From assembly GCF_004101845.1 (NCBI RefSeq), contig NZ_CP026116.1:558001-622000 (forward strand): a DNA stretch of 64,000 bases. Direction: 5' to 3'. Under the pieces are notes generated by a model that did no database searches, was not told the DNA's origin, and worked only from the letters and a program-made list of their open reading frames with translations. Both the position numbers and the translations under genes were made by a program. This stretch comes from Latilactobacillus curvatus JCM 1096 = DSM 20019. Lineage in GTDB: Bacteria > Bacillota > Bacilli > Lactobacillales > Lactobacillaceae. This document shows, one piece after another, positions 62,331 to 64,000 of the stretch. The first letter of the stretch is position 1. Each line of letters begins with the position of its first letter.

Positions 62331-64000
62331 TTATGCATTTTTTAATTCTGCTACTCGTTTTTCGACTGATTGGTATTGTTGTTCGTAGTCTGCTTGTTTG
62401 TCGCGTTCTTCTTGGACCACTTTTTCTGGTGCGCGGTCTGTGAAGCCCTTGTTTGACAACTTGCCTTTAGCACGTTTGATTTCACCGTCTAAACGTTTCA
62501 ATTCGCCTTCTAAACGGGCGATTTCTTCGTCTAAGTCGAGCAATTCAGCCAATGGCACATAAACTTCTGCACCACTGATAATGGCTGTCTTCGCCAATGC
62601 TGGTGCTGTTAAACCTTCAGCAATTTCAAGTGACTTAGGATGTACGAAGCGTTCGATGAAGTCTTGGTTTTGTTTGAAGATCGTCATTAATGGCGCATCT
62701 TGAATGTTGACCAAGACATCAATTGGCTTGCTTAGTGGTGCATTGGCTTCGGAACGGATATTCCGGACACTTCTAATTAGATCGATTAACGCATTCATTT
62801 GCGTTGTTGCTTCTGGATCGTCTAATTCAGCGTGCACTTCTGGATAAGCCGCATTGACGATTGAATCGCCAGTATGTGGCATACTTTGCCAGATTTCTTC
62901 CGTGACAAATGGCATCACTGGGTGTAATAGACGCAATGTTTGGTCTAAAACATAAGCCAAGTTATAACGTTTATTGGCAATGGCTGCTTGGTCGTCTCCG
63001 TAAAGGACTTCCTTCGCCATTTCAATATACCAGTCACAGAAATCGTTCCAGATAAAGTTATACAATGTCCGGCCCGCTTCACCAAATTCGAAGCTTTCAT
63101 AAAGCCGTGTAACATCTGCCACCGTTTGGTTCAATTGGCTTAAGATCCATTTGTCCGTTAAATCAAGGTTAGCGGCATCTGGCATCTTCGTTGGCGCTGG
63201 TGTGTCTTCAAGGTTCATGATGACGAAACGACTTGCGTTCCAAATCTTATTGATGAAGTTCCAGGCAGCATCCATCTTCGTGTAACTGAAACGAACATCT
63301 TGGCCTGGTGTTGAGCCACTCGTTAAGAACCAACGCAATGCATCGGCACCGTATTTTTCAATGACTTCCATTGGGTCAATCCCATTACCAAGTGATTTAC
63401 TCATCTTACGGCCTTGTTCATCGCGGATTAAACCGTGAATGAGGACGTGTTCGAATGGGCGTTGTTCTGTAAATTCGAGACTTTGGAAAATCATCCGTGA
63501 GACCCAGAAGAAGATGATATCGTAGCCAGTTACCAACGTATTGGTTGGGAAGTAGCGTTTGAAGTCAGGCGCTTCAGTGTTTGGCCAACCCATTGTTGAA
63601 AATGGCCATAAGGCACTACTGAACCATGTGTCTAGGACATCAGAATCTTGAGTCCAGTTTTCGATATCTTTTGGTGCTTCTTCGCCGACATACATTTCAC
63701 CAGTTTGTTTATGGTACCAAGCTGGGATTTGGTGCCCCCACCATAATTGACGCGAAATAACCCAATCATGAACGTTTTCCATCCATTGTGTGAAGGTATT
63801 TTCGAATCGTTCTGGCACAAAGTTCACCTTTTGATCGGTTGCTTGGTTCTTCAAAGCCATTTCAGCAAGTGGCTTCATCTTAACAAACCATTGCGTTGAA
63901 AGCCGGGCTTCAACTTGTACACCGGTCCGTTCAGAATGACCAACACTATGTGTCATTGGGTCGACTTTAATCAAATAACCTTGTTCCTTCAAGTCAGCAA
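62331..64000 (-). CDS. valS: Valyl-tRNA synthetase, C-terminal two thirds
   Basis: Frame open to the right edge; the visible part is about 556 of the usual 880 residues. [28 protein letters not shown] (KMSKS loop), [10 protein letters not shown] and [20 protein letters not shown] with the anticodon-binding region and the C-terminal coiled coil ([28 protein letters not shown]) are typical of ValRS rather than IleRS. The HIGH motif lies outside the window. No start is given since none is real here; a T-box would be expected further right. Followed by array C. Confidence 0.95.
   Translation of the reverse strand, partial: ADLKEQGYLIKVDPMTHSVGHSERTGVQVEARLSTQWFVKMKPLAEMALKNQATDQKVNFVPERFENTFTQWMENVHDWVISRQLWWGHQIPAWYHKQTGEMYVGEEAPKDIENWTQDSDVLDTWFSSALWPFSTMGWPNTEAPDFKRYFPTNTLVTGYDIIFFWVSRMIFQSLEFTEQRPFEHVLIHGLIRDEQGRKMSKSLGNGIDPMEVIEKYGADALRWFLTSGSTPGQDVRFSYTKMDAAWNFINKIWNASRFVIMNLEDTPAPTKMPDAANLDLTDKWILSQLNQTVADVTRLYESFEFGEAGRTLYNFIWNDFCDWYIEMAKEVLYGDDQAAIANKRYNLAYVLDQTLRLLHPVMPFVTEEIWQSMPHTGDSIVNAAYPEVHAELDDPEATTQMNALIDLIRSVRNIRSEANAPLSKPIDVLVNIQDAPLMTIFKQNQDFIERFVHPKSLEIAEGLTAPALAKTAIISGAEVYVPLAELLDLDEEIARLEGELKRLDGEIKRAKGKLSNKGFTDRAPEKVVQEERDKQADYEQQYQSVEKRVAELKNA

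Noticed and set aside
1-64000. tRNA or rRNA genes, prophage, plasmid origin
   Set aside because: No cloverleaf-like or rRNA sequences, integrases, phage structural genes or replication proteins were seen.

Overview
The window looks like the chromosome of a low-GC lactic acid bacterium of the Lactobacillaceae, most likely Latilactobacillus (the sakei/curvatus group). The basis is a mevalonate operon with a type 2 IDI, RexB-type recombination, T-box leaders of lactobacillar form, MinCD beside MreBCD without MinE, and IS30 and IS3 elements resembling those known from L. sakei. The species call is inference; no 16S gene is present.

Layout. 1-397: start of rexB (minus). 600-4700: mevalonate operon mvaK1-mvaD-mvaK2-fni (plus). 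4752-6284: an MDR oxidoreductase divergent from an HxlR regulator, with an 18-bp palindrome between them. 6391-12167: small regulator/membrane pair, FtsX-like membrane protein, methyltransferase, SufT-like protein, HAD hydrolase, tautomerase and C69 dipeptidase. 12212-14860: wreck of a secreted M60-like protein, broken by an IS3 element with an adjacent deletion and frameshifts. 15134-19419: sodA, then aroE-aroF-aroB-aroK (minus). 19574-24247: esterase, 5'-truncated rpoN (sigma-54), IS30 element, decayed Tim44-like gene and aroD. 24305-31914: pepT, nif3/trmK, two small membrane paralogues with a cre-like site, rpoD, dnaG and a DUF488 gene. 31938-39682: glyS-glyQ with a T-box, recO, era, dgkA, ybeY, phoH, yqeY, rpsU. 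39892-47767: PEP synthase regulator, nitroreductase, nfo-DUF2207, yitT, msrB-msrA, and hisS with a T-box. 48151-54940: SH3-amidase, IS150-type element sitting in its terminator, a cardiolipin-synthase-like protein with degenerate HKD motifs, and an amino-acid ABC transporter behind a partly duplicated T-box. 54951-61859: minD-minC-mreD-mreC-mreB, radC, HAD, folC. 62331-64000: 3' part of valS.

The main discovery candidate is a family of about 116-bp structured repeats, seen as tandem arrays (two copies at 10171-10410, two at 28148-28386, three at 61970-62330) plus one inverted copy at 38759-38867. Every copy is framed by ACGTGC...GCAC and has an inner stem whose sequence differs from copy to copy yet pairs within the copy, which is covariation visible by eye. 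Each tandem array sits between the stop codon of a minus-strand gene (tautomerase, rpoD, valS) and a rho-independent terminator, so it would form the 3' UTR. I do not recognise a named family. A second, distinct hairpin repeat (GTGGGACAA...TTGTCCCAC) lies between mreB and mreC.

The IS insertions have clear local effects: loss of the sigma-54 N-terminus, destruction of two probable secreted-protein genes, and splitting of a terminator stem with a readable CGT target duplication.
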